Made by a program: the position numbers and the translations under genes | Part shown: piece by piece, positions 27,400-37,282 of the stretch | Numbering within the stretch: position 1 is the stretch's first letter | Layout of the letters: each line of letters begins with the position of its first letter | Notes under the pieces: generated by a model | Database searches by the model: none | Told to the model about the DNA's origin: nothing | What the model saw: only the letters and a program-made list of their open reading frames with translations | NCBI GenBank assembly: GCA_964523295.1 | Contig: CAZGAH010000030.1 | Coordinates: 1-49,113, forward strand | Reading direction: 5' to 3' | Source: CAZGAH01 sp964523295 | Lineage (GTDB): Bacteria; Desulfobacterota; Desulfovibrionia; Desulfovibrionales; Desulfovibrionaceae | DNA: 49,113 bases

Positions 27400-28103
27400 C
27401 CTCCCGACACCACGCCGAAAGAGGCCCTCACCCGCTCTGAGCAGCACGCTTACGCGGTTTCGCTGGTCATGAAAAGTCATAGCACGGAAGTGGGGGGACT
27501 CCAGCGGGGATTTCCTTTTCGTTTTTACGTAGGCGGCAATATTGAAGCAATACACACTACAATTAAGTGCATCATGGACCCCACGGACTCGCTACAAGCC
27601 GAAAAGGAACAAATAATTCATGAATTTTGTATATTGATAGCACAAGACACAGCTTTAATCACGAGTAATTCATCGTCGGGATGGCAAATATTTCGATATC
27701 AGGCAACCAGCTGGGGCGACTCAGAAAATTTGCTGACCAATTAATTATACATCTTGAGTAGCAGGCAATTACATCGACAATACAAGCAAGCTGTAATTGC
27801 ACAGCGAATAGCATTTTACCAACTTTCTCGTATTTGATGGTGATGGCGTTCCTGTGCCATGCCATGAAACTGAGAGGCTAAAGCGAAACATACAGATAGA
27901 AGAGCCCAAACGTTAGAGGCATAACCCGGTGATTTTTACTCAATGCACGGGTGATGAAAGGTGAATCAGATTCAGAATCATCTCCCACACCCTTTTGGCA
28001 ATGCCAACAATGCATCCCTTTCACGGCCACTGCTTCACAGTACAGTCCCTGAATGTCTGATTCGGTGCTTTCCTTTTCTCCCGCTCTGGCGTACAGTTCG
28101 GTC
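27400..28103. other. AT-rich gene-poor islet
   Basis: About 700 bases with composition unlike the flanks. A 56-codon frame starting at ATG 27574 (MDPTDSLQAEKEQIIHEF...) and one on the minus strand (27878-28150) exist but show no family features. I see no RNA gene. It may be the scar of an acquired segment. Confidence 0.4.
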
Positions 28104-28706
28104 ATGGGGATAATTGAATATGCCAGTGTCCTGTTGCTCATCGCGCTCATCGCCGGCGCGTGGACTCTGGTGGCGACCTACAACCGGCTGGTGCGGCTCC
28201 GGCAACGTCAGAGCAACGCCTTTGCCCAAATCGACGTGCAGCTCAAGCGCCGGCATGATTTGGTTCCCAGTCTGGTCAATACGGTGAAGGGATATATGCA
28301 GCACGAGCGCGCGACCCTGGAGGCGGTTGTGCTAGCCCGGCAGCAGGCCCGGGCAGCGGTCCGGGACGTGGCCGCGGGTCTGCTCGATGCGGCGCTGGCA
28401 AGCAGGCTGGGCGAGGCGGAATCCGTGTTGAGCGCGACCCTGGAGCAGTTGCGCGTGGTCGTCGAGGCCTATCCGCAGCTCCGGGCAGCTGAGAATACCA
28501 GGCAGTTGATGGAAGAGCTTGGCAGCACAGAAAACCGCATCGCCTTTGCCCGTCAGGCCTACAACGACGCGGTCATGGTCTACAATACGGCCCGCGAGAC
28601 CTTTCCCACGCTGCTGGTCGCCGGGCTTTTCGGGTTTCGGCCGGCTTTTTTGCTTCAGTTTTCCGACAACGGACTGCATTCGCCCGTTGCCGTCGCCTTG
28701 CCGTAG
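28104..28706 (+). CDS. LemA family protein
   Basis: A 200-residue protein: one N-terminal membrane segment (YASVLLLIALIAGAWTLVATYN) followed by the LemA helical core RLVRLRQRQSNAFAQIDVQLKRRHDLVPSLVNTVKGYMQHE and ENRIAFARQAYNDAVMVYNT. Start chosen at ATG 28104 just before the membrane segment; ribosome binding site weak. LemA genes are often next to membrane or M48 proteases, as here (78-base gap). The role is not settled for the family. Confidence 0.92.
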   Translation: MGIIEYASVLLLIALIAGAWTLVATYNRLVRLRQRQSNAFAQIDVQLKRRHDLVPSLVNTVKGYMQHERATLEAVVLARQQARAAVRDVAAGLLDAALASRLGEAESVLSATLEQLRVVVEAYPQLRAAENTRQLMEELGSTENRIAFARQAYNDAVMVYNTARETFPTLLVAGLFGFRPAFLLQFSDNGLHSPVAVALP

Positions 28707-28784
28707 TCTTCGCCACCGGGACAGGCGGCACGCCGAGGCGCCGGGCTGTCGTTACGACTGTCTTCACTGACGAGGTGTCCAGAT

Positions 28785-30588
28785 ATGGATTTCTTCGAGG
28801 CCCAGGACAAAGCCAAACGACTGACTGGCAGCCTCATCTTCTATCTCATGCTCGGCGTGTCCGGTATCGTGGTCATGGTCTGTCTCGCGCTGACGCTGAT
28901 CTGGTGCGTGACCGTTGCATTCCATAGCGGCTTCCAGCCGCAAAATTACACCATCCCCCTGCCCTGGCTTCTTTCGATCGCAACCATCATTACCGTGGTG
29001 ACCATCGGCTGGGTCACCCTGTCGAAGATATCGTCCCTGCGCCGCGGCGGTGGCGCAGGCCTGGCACGCGTGCTCGGCGGAACGCCGGTCCCGCCCGACA
29101 CCAGCGAGCCCGGGCTGCGCAAGCTGCTCAACGTGGTGGAGGAAATGGCCATTGCCTCCGGCCTGCCGTCCCCGCAAGTTTTCATTCAGGACAAGGAGCC
29201 GGGCATCAATGCCTTTGCCGCCGGCTACGAGCCCTTTCTCGCGGTGGTGGGCGTGACGCGCGGCGCCGTCGACCTGCTTTCCCGCAGCGAACTCCAGGCG
29301 GTCATCGGCCACGAATTCAGCCATATCCTCAACGGCGATATGGCGCTGAACATACGCCTCATCGGCATCGTCCACGGCATCGACTTCATCGGCGCCACCG
29401 GCCGCTTCCTGTTTCTGCGCTCCCTTGGGCTCGGGGATGACTTCCGGCGGCGAGACCCTGAAAAAATCAGCCTGGTGCCGCCCATGCTCTTCGCCGGCCT
29501 GCTCCTGTTGAGCATCGGGACCGTGGGCTCCTTTTTCGCCAACCTGATCCGCGCCGGTGTCAGCCGGCAGCGCGAATATCTGGCCGACGCAGCCAGCGTC
29601 CAGTTCACGCGCGACGGCGCGGCGCTGTCCCGTGCGCTGCAAAAAATCGGTGGATACAGTTACGGCTCCAGGCTGGGCACGCCGCAAGCAACCATGGCCA
29701 GCCACCTGTTTTTCAGCGCCGGGGTACAGCCCCTGCTCCGAAGCCTCCTGGCCACGCACCCGCCCCTGGAAGAACGCATCCGGCGGATCGATCCGCACTG
29801 GAGCGCTGCATTTCCCGTCGTCGACGCCAACACCCGGAGCCACGTCTCCACGCGTGACGCCGCCGATGCGGCCATGGCCTTTCAGCACGGGNNNNNNNNN
29901 NTACGCGCTGCTCATCAACTGTCCGGACAGTTCACCCCAGCGCTTGCTCGACGTGCTCGTCGAACACACCGATATCCGGACCTACGATACCGTGGTTGCG
30001 CTCCTGCCCGACGTCGCCCGCGTGCATAAAAACGCCCTGCTGCCCCTGATAGACCTGATGCTGCCCGCTCTGCGCGAACTCACACCCGAAGCCTACGCCC
30101 GGATGGCCGGCACCGTGGACGCTTTGGTCAAGGCAGACAAGCGCATCGATCTTTTCGAGTGGACGCTGCAACGCATTCTCCTGCGCCACCTCGACCTTTT
30201 TTTTCATCCCCGCCCGGAGCCGCGGCCGTCGTTGACCACGCTGGCCCCACTGGCCACGGAGTGCGCAATCCTGCTCTCCGCGCTCGCCCTCTACGGCGGG
30301 CACGAACGCCTTCAGGCGCAACAGGCCGTTGCCGCTGGCGCGGCGCAGCTCGGGCTTACGCTCACGTTACTGCCGGTCGGAGAGGTCGGACTCAAGGCCG
30401 TCGACAAGGCCCTGACGCGTCTCAATCGGCTCTGGCCAGCCCAACGCCGCCGGCTGTTGCAAGGCTGCGTCGCCTGCCTGCGCGCCTGCGATGACGTAAG
30501 CGCCGTGGAGGCCGAACTGCTGCGCGCCGTAGCCGACAGCCTGGGTTGCCCCATCCCCCCGCTCCTCCCCGGCCAGCCTCTGCGCTGA
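28785..30588 (+). CDS. M48 family membrane metalloprotease (contains assembly gap)
   Basis: Two N-terminal membrane segments (about residues 20-45 and 55-80), then the zinc motif VIGHEFSHILNGD with the downstream Glu in REYLADAASVQFTR, as in HtpX-like M48 peptidases. Two further hydrophobic segments follow. A 10-N gap at 29892-29901 interrupts the gene. After it, a different relative frame continues (YALLINCPDSSPQRLLDVLVEH...) as a long helical C-terminal domain to 30588, so bases are missing at the gap. Such LemA-linked M48 proteins commonly carry this C-terminal extension. It probably degrades or quality-controls membrane proteins. Confidence 0.88.
29892..29901. other. Assembly gap (10 N) in the M48 protease gene
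   Basis: The flanks do not overlap (left ends CAGCACGGG, right begins TACGCGCTG). Family members have extra residues between AFQHG and YALLI, so the true gap is probably larger than ten bases. Confidence 0.85.
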
Positions 30589-31334
30589 GCGCACAGCCGC
30601 CATGCCCGGATAACAACGCGTGCTGCGCATCTATAAACCCAATTTTTCCCATTTTTCGTAACCATGAGAGCCACCTAAAAATGATTTTGCACAACGATCA
30701 AACAGTCTGTTCGTTTTTCCAGCAAGCTAAAATCAATAACTCAATTTTTCAAATATACAATGTAGTAATGAATCGATCTTTGTTGCCGTGAATTCACATA
30801 GTGACCTGCACTTTGAATGAGTTTTTTAGTTTCCAATTTTTTAAAAATTAGTTCTTGACTCCTCATTTTTAATGGCAATACTCGATGAGGCTCAACAGAG
30901 AGGCAAAAAATATAACTCAAAATCCTCGAAGGAATATTTATATTGCCCTTAGTGGAGGCATACCGTTCTTCTGGAGGTCTTCCATGCGCAGTGTTTTTAG
31001 TTTATCAAATTTTAGGCATATAACACACTTGTGGATTTAAAAATAAATAATGAAAGTCCCACAAAAACTATAAATAACAATATTAAAATTGTATAGATTT
31101 TAAAGATAATTATTTTAGACCGCACTCGGCTCACCATAAAAAGTTACAAAAGCGTGGATTGCAAGCCCTTATTCCAGAAAAGAGGTGAATGATTGTGGCC
31201 GCCAATTCGGCTTGTCATATCCACCTGCCCTCGTGTAGGGTGCTGCCGGCAGCGCAAGCGGCCGTACATCAAACATCGGATACGGGGACATGACGCCGGC
31301 GGCGGCGTGTCGTCTGTAGCCATGGAGCAGTGAA
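30589..31334. other. AT-rich intergenic islet, about 740 bases
   Basis: No convincing gene on either strand from 30600 to 31200, and the DNA is far more AT-rich than the flanks. A short minus-strand frame (31169-31290) could be a gene fragment, but it has no recognisable motif. The promoter of the next gene must lie near the right edge. Confidence 0.45.
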
Positions 31335-33869
31335 GTGAAGCAACAGCATTCCTCTTGGAACATGGGATTTGGTGTCCTGGTGTCCGTCTTCTTCCTGTCC
31401 GGGTTGTGCGGACTGGTCTACCAGGTTGTCTGGTCCCGGCAGATGTTCCTGGTCTTCGGCAGCACGACGCACGCCATCAGCACGGTCATCGGTATCTTCA
31501 TGTTCGGTCTGGCCCTGGGCAGCTATCTGTGCGGCAAGGTCATCAACCGGCTTCCCTCCCTGCTGCGCGCCTACGCCGTGCTTGAAATCGGCATCGGCCT
31601 GTTCGCCTTTTGCTTCATGTACGTGCTCGACGCGGTCGACGCCCTGCATACGCTCGTTTTCCCCCTGATTTACGAAAAACCGCTGCTGCTCAACAGCATA
31701 CGCATTCTGCTCTCGGCGCTGGCGCTGATCGTGCCCACGACCATGATGGGCGCGACCCTGCCCCTGCTGAGCCAGCATTTGACCCGCTCGCCCCGCCACA
31801 TCGGCCGCGACGTCGGCTGGCTGTATTTCATCAACACAATCGGCGCGGCGGTCGGGTGTTTCGTCAGCGCCTTCGTGCTCATCCCGGCCATCGGGCTCGT
31901 CTCCACGATCAATTCCGGGGCCGTGCTCAACGTCCTGCTGGGCCTGCTCGTGCTCGTGCTGGCGCGACGCGATGTGCGGAGTGGGCCGGCCACGGCAAGG
32001 CAGGACGCCGCCGCCGCGGCGGCGCTGGACAGCGTGACGCCGGAGCAGGCGCGCTGGGTGGTCTGGGCCTTCGCCCTGTCCGGCTTTCTGGCGCTCGTGT
32101 TCGAGGTCGCCTGGTCGCGCGCGCTCATCCTGGTGTTCGGGTCGTCGGTGTATTCCTTCTCCACCATGCTCACCACCTTTCTGGTCGGCATCGCCCTGGG
32201 CAGCATGATCGTGTCGCGTTTCATCGACCGCGTCCGCAATCCGGTGCTGCTGTACAGCGTGCTCACGGCCTGCATGGGCCTGCTGGTACTCCTGACCACG
32301 CCGGCAATCGGGATGCTGCCGGACCTGGCCGTCAGGCTGTACAAGCCGGGGACCACCTCCTGGGCGTCCATCGAGCTGCTCAATTTCAGCATGTCCTTTG
32401 TGGTCATGCTGCCGGCCACGCTGATGAGCGGCGGCCTGTTCCCCGTCGTGTCGCGGGTGTTCATGCACCGGCGCAAGTTCGAGATCGGCCGGACCATCGG
32501 CGACGTCTACGCCTACAACACCATCGGCGGCATTCTGGGCTCGCTGATTACCGGCTTCCTGCTCGTTCCCTTTCTGGGTATTGAGCGCACGCTCCACTAT
32601 GGGGGCGTGGCCTGCGTGCTGTCGGCTGCGTTGCTGCTGCTGATCGCGGTCCCGGCGGCGCCCCTGCGCAAGGTGACGGCTGCCGCGGCGGTCGTGGTTG
32701 TGGCCCTGCTGCTGCCGCCGCTGTTTCCTTCGTGGGATACGCAGGTGCTGAACATGGGCGTGTACCGCAACACCGGAAATTTCGTGCAAGGCCTGGAGGC
32801 AACGCGCGCGGGCGGTCTGGCCGGGCTGAACCAGGGCATCGAGACGATATTCTACAAGGAAGGACACGCGGCCACGGTCGCAGTCACGCGCGACCCGCAA
32901 GGCCTGCTGGTCTTGCGCATCAACGGCAAGGCCGACGGCAGCTCCGGGGGCGATTCCTATACCCAGGTCCTGTCGGGCATTCTGCCGCTGCTCTATGTCC
33001 AGGATCCCAAAACTGCGCTGGTCATCGGCCTGGCCACGGGCATGACCGCGGGCAGCACCCTGAGTATGCCGCTCGAACGCGTGGACTGCATCGAAATCTC
33101 TTCGGAGGTGGTCGAGGCCTCGCACTTTTTCGACAAAGTCAACAACCGACCCATCGAGCAGCCCAATTTCCGCCTTCACGTGCTCGATGGCCGGACTTGG
33201 CTCATGGCCATGCCGCAGCGCTACGACGTCATCGTCTGCGAGCCGTCCAACCCGTGGCAGACCGGAAACGCCAATCTGTTCACCCAGGACTTTTACCGCA
33301 TGGCCCGCAACCGGCTCACCGATCAGGGCGTCTTCTGCCAGTGGCTGCCGCTCTATGACGTCAACGACGAGCAGTACCGCATCCTGCTGTCCACTTTCAA
33401 ATCGGCCTTTCCGTATACCGATCTGTGGATGTGGATGTCCGACACCATCCTGATCGGCTCCAACCAGCCCTTGCACATGGATTACCTCAAGCTGCAGCAG
33501 GCTATGCTCCTGCCGGGGGTCAAGCCGGTTCTGGATAAGCTCGGGATCCACACCATTCCCGATCTGATGAGCTTTTTTTATCTCGACAACGCCGGCACGA
33601 ACGCGTTCATTGCCGGCAACACCCGCTACAACACCGACAGCTTTCCTATCATCGAGTTCTCCTCGCCCAAGAACGTACACCGGCTGCTGGCCCAGGACTC
33701 GCTGCTCTACCCGCTCTGCCGTTTGTCCATGAAATCCAGACTGCCCATTGCGCCCGAATTCGACACCCCGGCCTTACGCGAGGCGATGATGCAGACCCGA
33801 ATCCGCATCTATTCAAACCTGGGCGTGCCCGAAGACACGGTCCGGGGGCTCTTCTCCACGGACGGATGA
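31335..33869 (+). CDS. Membrane-fused spermidine-synthase-like protein
   Basis: An 844-residue protein starting at GTG 31335, seven bases after GGAG. Residues about 10-460 form two homologous membrane halves, each with the repeat WSRxxxLVFGSxxxxxSTxxxxFxxGxALGS (WSRQMFLVFGSTTHAIST and WSRALILVFGSSVYSFST). A soluble domain (about 500-720) of the spermidine synthase/SAM methyltransferase fold follows, with GLATGMTAGSTL, CIEISSEVVEAS, VLDGRTWL and VCEPSNPW. No SAM decarboxylase gene is nearby, so polyamine synthesis is not proven; the family is usually annotated fused MFS/spermidine synthase. The substrate is unknown. Confidence 0.85.
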   Translation: MKQQHSSWNMGFGVLVSVFFLSGLCGLVYQVVWSRQMFLVFGSTTHAISTVIGIFMFGLALGSYLCGKVINRLPSLLRAYAVLEIGIGLFAFCFMYVLDAVDALHTLVFPLIYEKPLLLNSIRILLSALALIVPTTMMGATLPLLSQHLTRSPRHIGRDVGWLYFINTIGAAVGCFVSAFVLIPAIGLVSTINSGAVLNVLLGLLVLVLARRDVRSGPATARQDAAAAAALDSVTPEQARWVVWAFALSGFLALVFEVAWSRALILVFGSSVYSFSTMLTTFLVGIALGSMIVSRFIDRVRNPVLLYSVLTACMGLLVLLTTPAIGMLPDLAVRLYKPGTTSWASIELLNFSMSFVVMLPATLMSGGLFPVVSRVFMHRRKFEIGRTIGDVYAYNTIGGILGSLITGFLLVPFLGIERTLHYGGVACVLSAALLLLIAVPAAPLRKVTAAAAVVVVALLLPPLFPSWDTQVLNMGVYRNTGNFVQGLEATRAGGLAGLNQGIETIFYKEGHAATVAVTRDPQGLLVLRINGKADGSSGGDSYTQVLSGILPLLYVQDPKTALVIGLATGMTAGSTLSMPLERVDCIEISSEVVEASHFFDKVNNRPIEQPNFRLHVLDGRTWLMAMPQRYDVIVCEPSNPWQTGNANLFTQDFYRMARNRLTDQGVFCQWLPLYDVNDEQYRILLSTFKSAFPYTDLWMWMSDTILIGSNQPLHMDYLKLQQAMLLPGVKPVLDKLGIHTIPDLMSFFYLDNAGTNAFIAGNTRYNTDSFPIIEFSSPKNVHRLLAQDSLLYPLCRLSMKSRLPIAPEFDTPALREAMMQTRIRIYSNLGVPEDTVRGLFSTDG

Positions 33870-33991
33870 GCGGGCGCATGGTCACTTTTTCCCGTATGCA
33901 TCCTGTCACCGAAGATTCATTTGAGCTTGACTGCGAAGTGCGATATGGGAGTGGTAGTCCTCGACCCTGAATGCAAGCCCGGGAATGACGG

Positions 33992-34807
33992 ATGACGGCG
34001 CAGATCAGACTGCTGTTCGACATTGGCAACACGACCATCAAGACCGGGCTGGCCGATCCGGAGCGGCTGCTGGCGTCCTACACGCTGCCCGCCCGGCACG
34101 CCGAAACCGGCGATTCGCTGGGGCTGAAACTGGCGGAAATCTGCCGGCACGCCGGCGTTTCGCCCGACGCGGTTACCGGCTGTCTGGCCTGCTCCGTGGC
34201 CCCGGCCCTGGACGGGGTGCTGGCTCAGGCCTGCGCCCGGTTCTTTGGCCAACAGCTGCGCTTTGCGCCGGTCGACGTGCCCATTCCTCTGGACAATCGC
34301 TACGGTCGTCCTCAGGAGGTCGGCGCGGACCGGCTGGTCGCTGCCTATGCCGCGCGACGGCTGCACGAGGCGCCCTCGCTGGTGGTGGTGGATTACGGCA
34401 CGGCAACCACCTTTGAGTGCGTCCAGGAAAACGCCTATCTGGGCGGACTGATCTGCCCGGGGCTGTTGTCCTCGGCCGCGGCCCTGGCCACGCGCACGGC
34501 CAAACTGCCGCAGGTGCGGCTGGATTTTCCGGGCGAGGAGCTGCAGATCGGCCGCAGCACAGGCGAAAGCCTCGAACAGGGGCTGCTGTTCGGCTTCGCC
34601 GCCATGGCGGAAGGGCTGGTGCGGCAGCTGAAATCGCTGTTGCAGGCGAGGGCTGCGGCGAACGGAATCGCACCGGGGATCACCGTCGTGGCCACGGGCG
34701 GACTGGTCGCCCCGATCAGCCGACTGTGCGCCTGCTTCGACAGCATACGCGGCGACCTGCTCCTGGAGGGGCTGCGTCTGCTGTATGCCGAGTCCGGATT
34801 GCCCTGA
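33992..34807 (+). CDS. coaX: Type III pantothenate kinase
   Basis: A 271-residue ASKHA-fold kinase with the phosphate loop FDIGNTTIKTGL, GADRLVAAYAA and the VVVDYGTATTFE segment holding the catalytic Asp, plus the C-terminal VVATGGLVAPI. It catalyses the first step of coenzyme A synthesis and in this family is not inhibited by CoA. Start at ATG 33992. It precedes eno at 165 bases on the same strand. Confidence 0.95.
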   Translation: MTAQIRLLFDIGNTTIKTGLADPERLLASYTLPARHAETGDSLGLKLAEICRHAGVSPDAVTGCLACSVAPALDGVLAQACARFFGQQLRFAPVDVPIPLDNRYGRPQEVGADRLVAAYAARRLHEAPSLVVVDYGTATTFECVQENAYLGGLICPGLLSSAAALATRTAKLPQVRLDFPGEELQIGRSTGESLEQGLLFGFAAMAEGLVRQLKSLLQARAAANGIAPGITVVATGGLVAPISRLCACFDSIRGDLLLEGLRLLYAESGLP

Positions 34808-34972
34808 TCCCGCGGCCTGTTGCGTACGGGAGGCCTTCCGGCGGCGCGCGGCCCGGGGCTGGCGCGCAGAAACCCTTTTTCCGGACCCGCCGCATTGCGG
34901 CGGACACAAACGGACGAAACCTGCCGGACGCATTGCCGGGCAGGTCCTTATCAACCGCTAAGGAGAATGGAT

Positions 34973-36289
34973 ATGAGCACGATAGTTTCGGTCTGGTCCA
35001 GAGAAATTCTGGACTCGCGCGGCAATCCGACCGTGGAAGTGGAAGTGACGCTGGAATCCGGGATCATCGGCCGTGCGGCCGTGCCCTCGGGTGCATCCAC
35101 CGGCACGCGCGAGGCCCTGGAGCTGCGCGACGGCGACAAGACCCGCTACGGGGGCAAAGGCGTCCGCTCGGCCGTGGAGCACGTGCAGGGCGAGATCGCC
35201 GAGGCCCTGGTCGGCATGAGCGCCCTGCGCCAGCCCGCCCTGGACAATATGCTCATCGAGCTTGACGGCACGGACAACAAGTCGCGGCTGGGCGCCAATG
35301 CCATGCTCGGCGTGTCCATGGCGACCGTCCGCGCGGCCGCCGAGTACGTCGGCCTGCCGCTGTACCAATACCTGGGCGGCGTGAACGCCAAAATCATCCC
35401 CGTGCCGCTGATGAACATCATCAACGGCGGGATGCACGCGCCCAACAACCTGGACATCCAGGAATTCATGATCGTTCCGCTCGCGGCCGATTCCTTCGCC
35501 GAGGCCCTGCGTATGGGCGCCGAGACCTTTCATATGCTCAAGACCATCCTGGCCAAGGACAAGCACATCACCTCCGTGGGCGACGAAGGCGGCTTCGCGC
35601 CGAACCTCAAAGACCACAAGCAGGCCTTCTCCTACATCATGAAGGCCATCGAGGAGGCCGGATACCGGCCCGGAATGGACATCGCCCTGGCCATCGACGC
35701 CGCGGCCTCGGAATTCTACAAGGACGGCAAATACGTCCTGGGCGGCGAAAACCTCAGCCTGAGCTCGAAGGAAATGATCGATTACCTGGGCGAATTCACC
35801 CAGAGCTTCCCGCTCATCTCCATCGAGGACGGCCTGGCCGAAGGCGACTGGGAGGGCTGGGAGCAGCTGACCGAGGCGCTCGGCGACAGGGTTCAGCTCG
35901 TGGGCGACGACATCTTCGTCACCAATCCCGAAATCCTGGCCAAGGGCATCGAACTCGGCGTGGCGAACTCCATTCTCATCAAGCTCAATCAGATCGGCAC
36001 GGTGACCGAGACGCTGGACACCATCGAAATGGCCAAGCAAGCCGGCTACTCCACGGTCATCTCCCATCGCTCCGGCGAGACCGAGGACAGCTTCATCGCC
36101 GACCTGGCCGTCGGCGTGAATGCCGGGCAGATCAAAACCGGCTCGCTGTGCCGCAGCGACCGGATCGCCAAATACAACCAGCTCATGCGCATCGAGGAAA
36201 ACCTCGAGGACGAGAGCTACTTCTTCGGACCGGTCATGGCCGAGCAGTTCGGACTCTTCGACGAGGGCGAAGAGGGCGAGGAGTCCTGA
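34973..36289 (+). CDS. eno: Enolase
   Basis: A 438-residue glycolytic enolase converting 2-phosphoglycerate to phosphoenolpyruvate. Landmarks: REILDSRGNPTVEVEV, VPSGASTGTREALELRDGD, SVGDEGGFAPN, the metal ligands in LAIDAAASEFYKDGKY, SIEDGLAEGDWEGW and DDIFVTNP, the catalytic Lys in ILIKLNQIGTVTET, and SHRSGETED. The start at 34973 is preferred over ATG 34967 because AAGGAG at 34960-34965 would be too close to the latter. An acidic tail (DEGEEGEES) ends the protein. A strong hairpin follows. Confidence 0.98.
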   Translation: MSTIVSVWSREILDSRGNPTVEVEVTLESGIIGRAAVPSGASTGTREALELRDGDKTRYGGKGVRSAVEHVQGEIAEALVGMSALRQPALDNMLIELDGTDNKSRLGANAMLGVSMATVRAAAEYVGLPLYQYLGGVNAKIIPVPLMNIINGGMHAPNNLDIQEFMIVPLAADSFAEALRMGAETFHMLKTILAKDKHITSVGDEGGFAPNLKDHKQAFSYIMKAIEEAGYRPGMDIALAIDAAASEFYKDGKYVLGGENLSLSSKEMIDYLGEFTQSFPLISIEDGLAEGDWEGWEQLTEALGDRVQLVGDDIFVTNPEILAKGIELGVANSILIKLNQIGTVTETLDTIEMAKQAGYSTVISHRSGETEDSFIADLAVGVNAGQIKTGSLCRSDRIAKYNQLMRIEENLEDESYFFGPVMAEQFGLFDEGEEGEES

Positions 36290-36312
36290 TCGGAGTCTCT
36301 GCGACATTGAAA

Positions 36313-36342
36313 CCGGCAGCCGGCTTTCTTGCCGGCTGCCGG
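36313..36342 (+). terminator. Strong hairpin between eno and folD
   Basis: CCGGCAGCCGGC-TTTCTT-GCCGGCTGCCGG is a perfect 12-base-pair stem with a six-base loop, 23 bases after the eno stop and 36 bases before folD. There is no long T-run. It may be an attenuator or an mRNA-stabilising structure that lowers folD expression relative to eno. Confidence 0.6.
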
Positions 36343-36377
36343 AAACCATTCTTTCACCGCATCGGGAGCGTGCGCGC

Positions 36378-37235
36378 ATGATCCTTCTGGACGGCAAAGC
36401 GACGGCAGCAACCATTCGGGCCGAACTGAGCGGCGACATCGCCGCCCTTGAGTCTTTCGCTGGCCGAAAGCCCGGGCTCGCCGTGCTGCTCGTCGGCGAC
36501 GACCCGGCGTCCCAGGTCTACGTCCGCAACAAGGAGCGCGCCTGCGCCGAGGTCGGCATCCTTTCCGAAGCCATCCGTCTGCCGGCGACAACGGGCCAGA
36601 CGGAGCTGCTGGAGCGCATCGCCGGGCTCAATGAGCGGCCGGACATCGACGGCATTCTGCTCCAGCTGCCCCTGCCGCGCGGCCTGGACAGCCAGGCCTG
36701 TCTTGAGCGCATCGCGCCGGACAAGGACGTGGACGGATTTCATCCCGTAAATATGGGCCGCCTGGCGCTCGGACTGACCGGTTTCAGGCCCTGCACTCCG
36801 GCCGGGGTGATCGAGCTGCTCCGGCGCTACGGGCTCACGACCGCCGGAATGCGGGCCGTGGTCGTCGGTCGCAGTAACATCGTCGGCAAGCCGCTCGCGC
36901 TCATGCTCGCCGCGCCCGGACCGCACGGCGACGCCACGGTCACCATCTGCCACTCCCGCACGCCGGACCTGGCAGCCGTCTGCCGACAGGCCGACTTTCT
37001 CTTCCTGGCCATGGGGCGGCCGCGTTGCGTGAACCGCGACATGGTCAAACCGGGCGCCGTGATCGTGGACATCGGCATCAACCGCACCGAAGACGGCTTG
37101 TGCGGCGACTGCGACTACCACGCCCTCACCGACATCGTCCGCGCCATCACCCCGGTTCCCGGCGGCGTCGGTCCCATGACCATCGCCATGCTGGCCAAAA
37201 ACACCGTGCAGGCCTACAAGACGCATATCGAATAG
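36378..37235 (+). CDS. folD: Bifunctional methylenetetrahydrofolate dehydrogenase/cyclohydrolase
   Basis: A 285-residue protein with SQVYVRNKERACAEVG (catalytic Lys), DGILLQLPLPRGLD, DVDGFHPVN, the Rossmann GRSNIVGKPLALML and the C-terminal PVPGGVGPMTIAML. It interconverts 5,10-methylene-, methenyl- and 10-formyl-tetrahydrofolate and so links to thyX and purine synthesis. The start at 36378 has only a GGGAG several bases upstream. Confidence 0.96.
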   Translation: MILLDGKATAATIRAELSGDIAALESFAGRKPGLAVLLVGDDPASQVYVRNKERACAEVGILSEAIRLPATTGQTELLERIAGLNERPDIDGILLQLPLPRGLDSQACLERIAPDKDVDGFHPVNMGRLALGLTGFRPCTPAGVIELLRRYGLTTAGMRAVVVGRSNIVGKPLALMLAAPGPHGDATVTICHSRTPDLAAVCRQADFLFLAMGRPRCVNRDMVKPGAVIVDIGINRTEDGLCGDCDYHALTDIVRAITPVPGGVGPMTIAMLAKNTVQAYKTHIE

Positions 37236-37282
37236 CCGGAGCGGACAGCCTGGCCCGACGCTCTGGAGCGGAGGTAACGCCC

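Noticed and set aside
27574..27744. Small protein in the AT-rich islet
   Set aside because: No ribosome binding site, no motif and no conserved context.
31269..33680. 803-codon minus-strand frame opposite the spermidine-synthase-like gene
   Set aside because: His/Gln/Arg/Gly-rich shadow of a GC-rich gene; the plus-strand frame has membrane repeats and a SAM fold.
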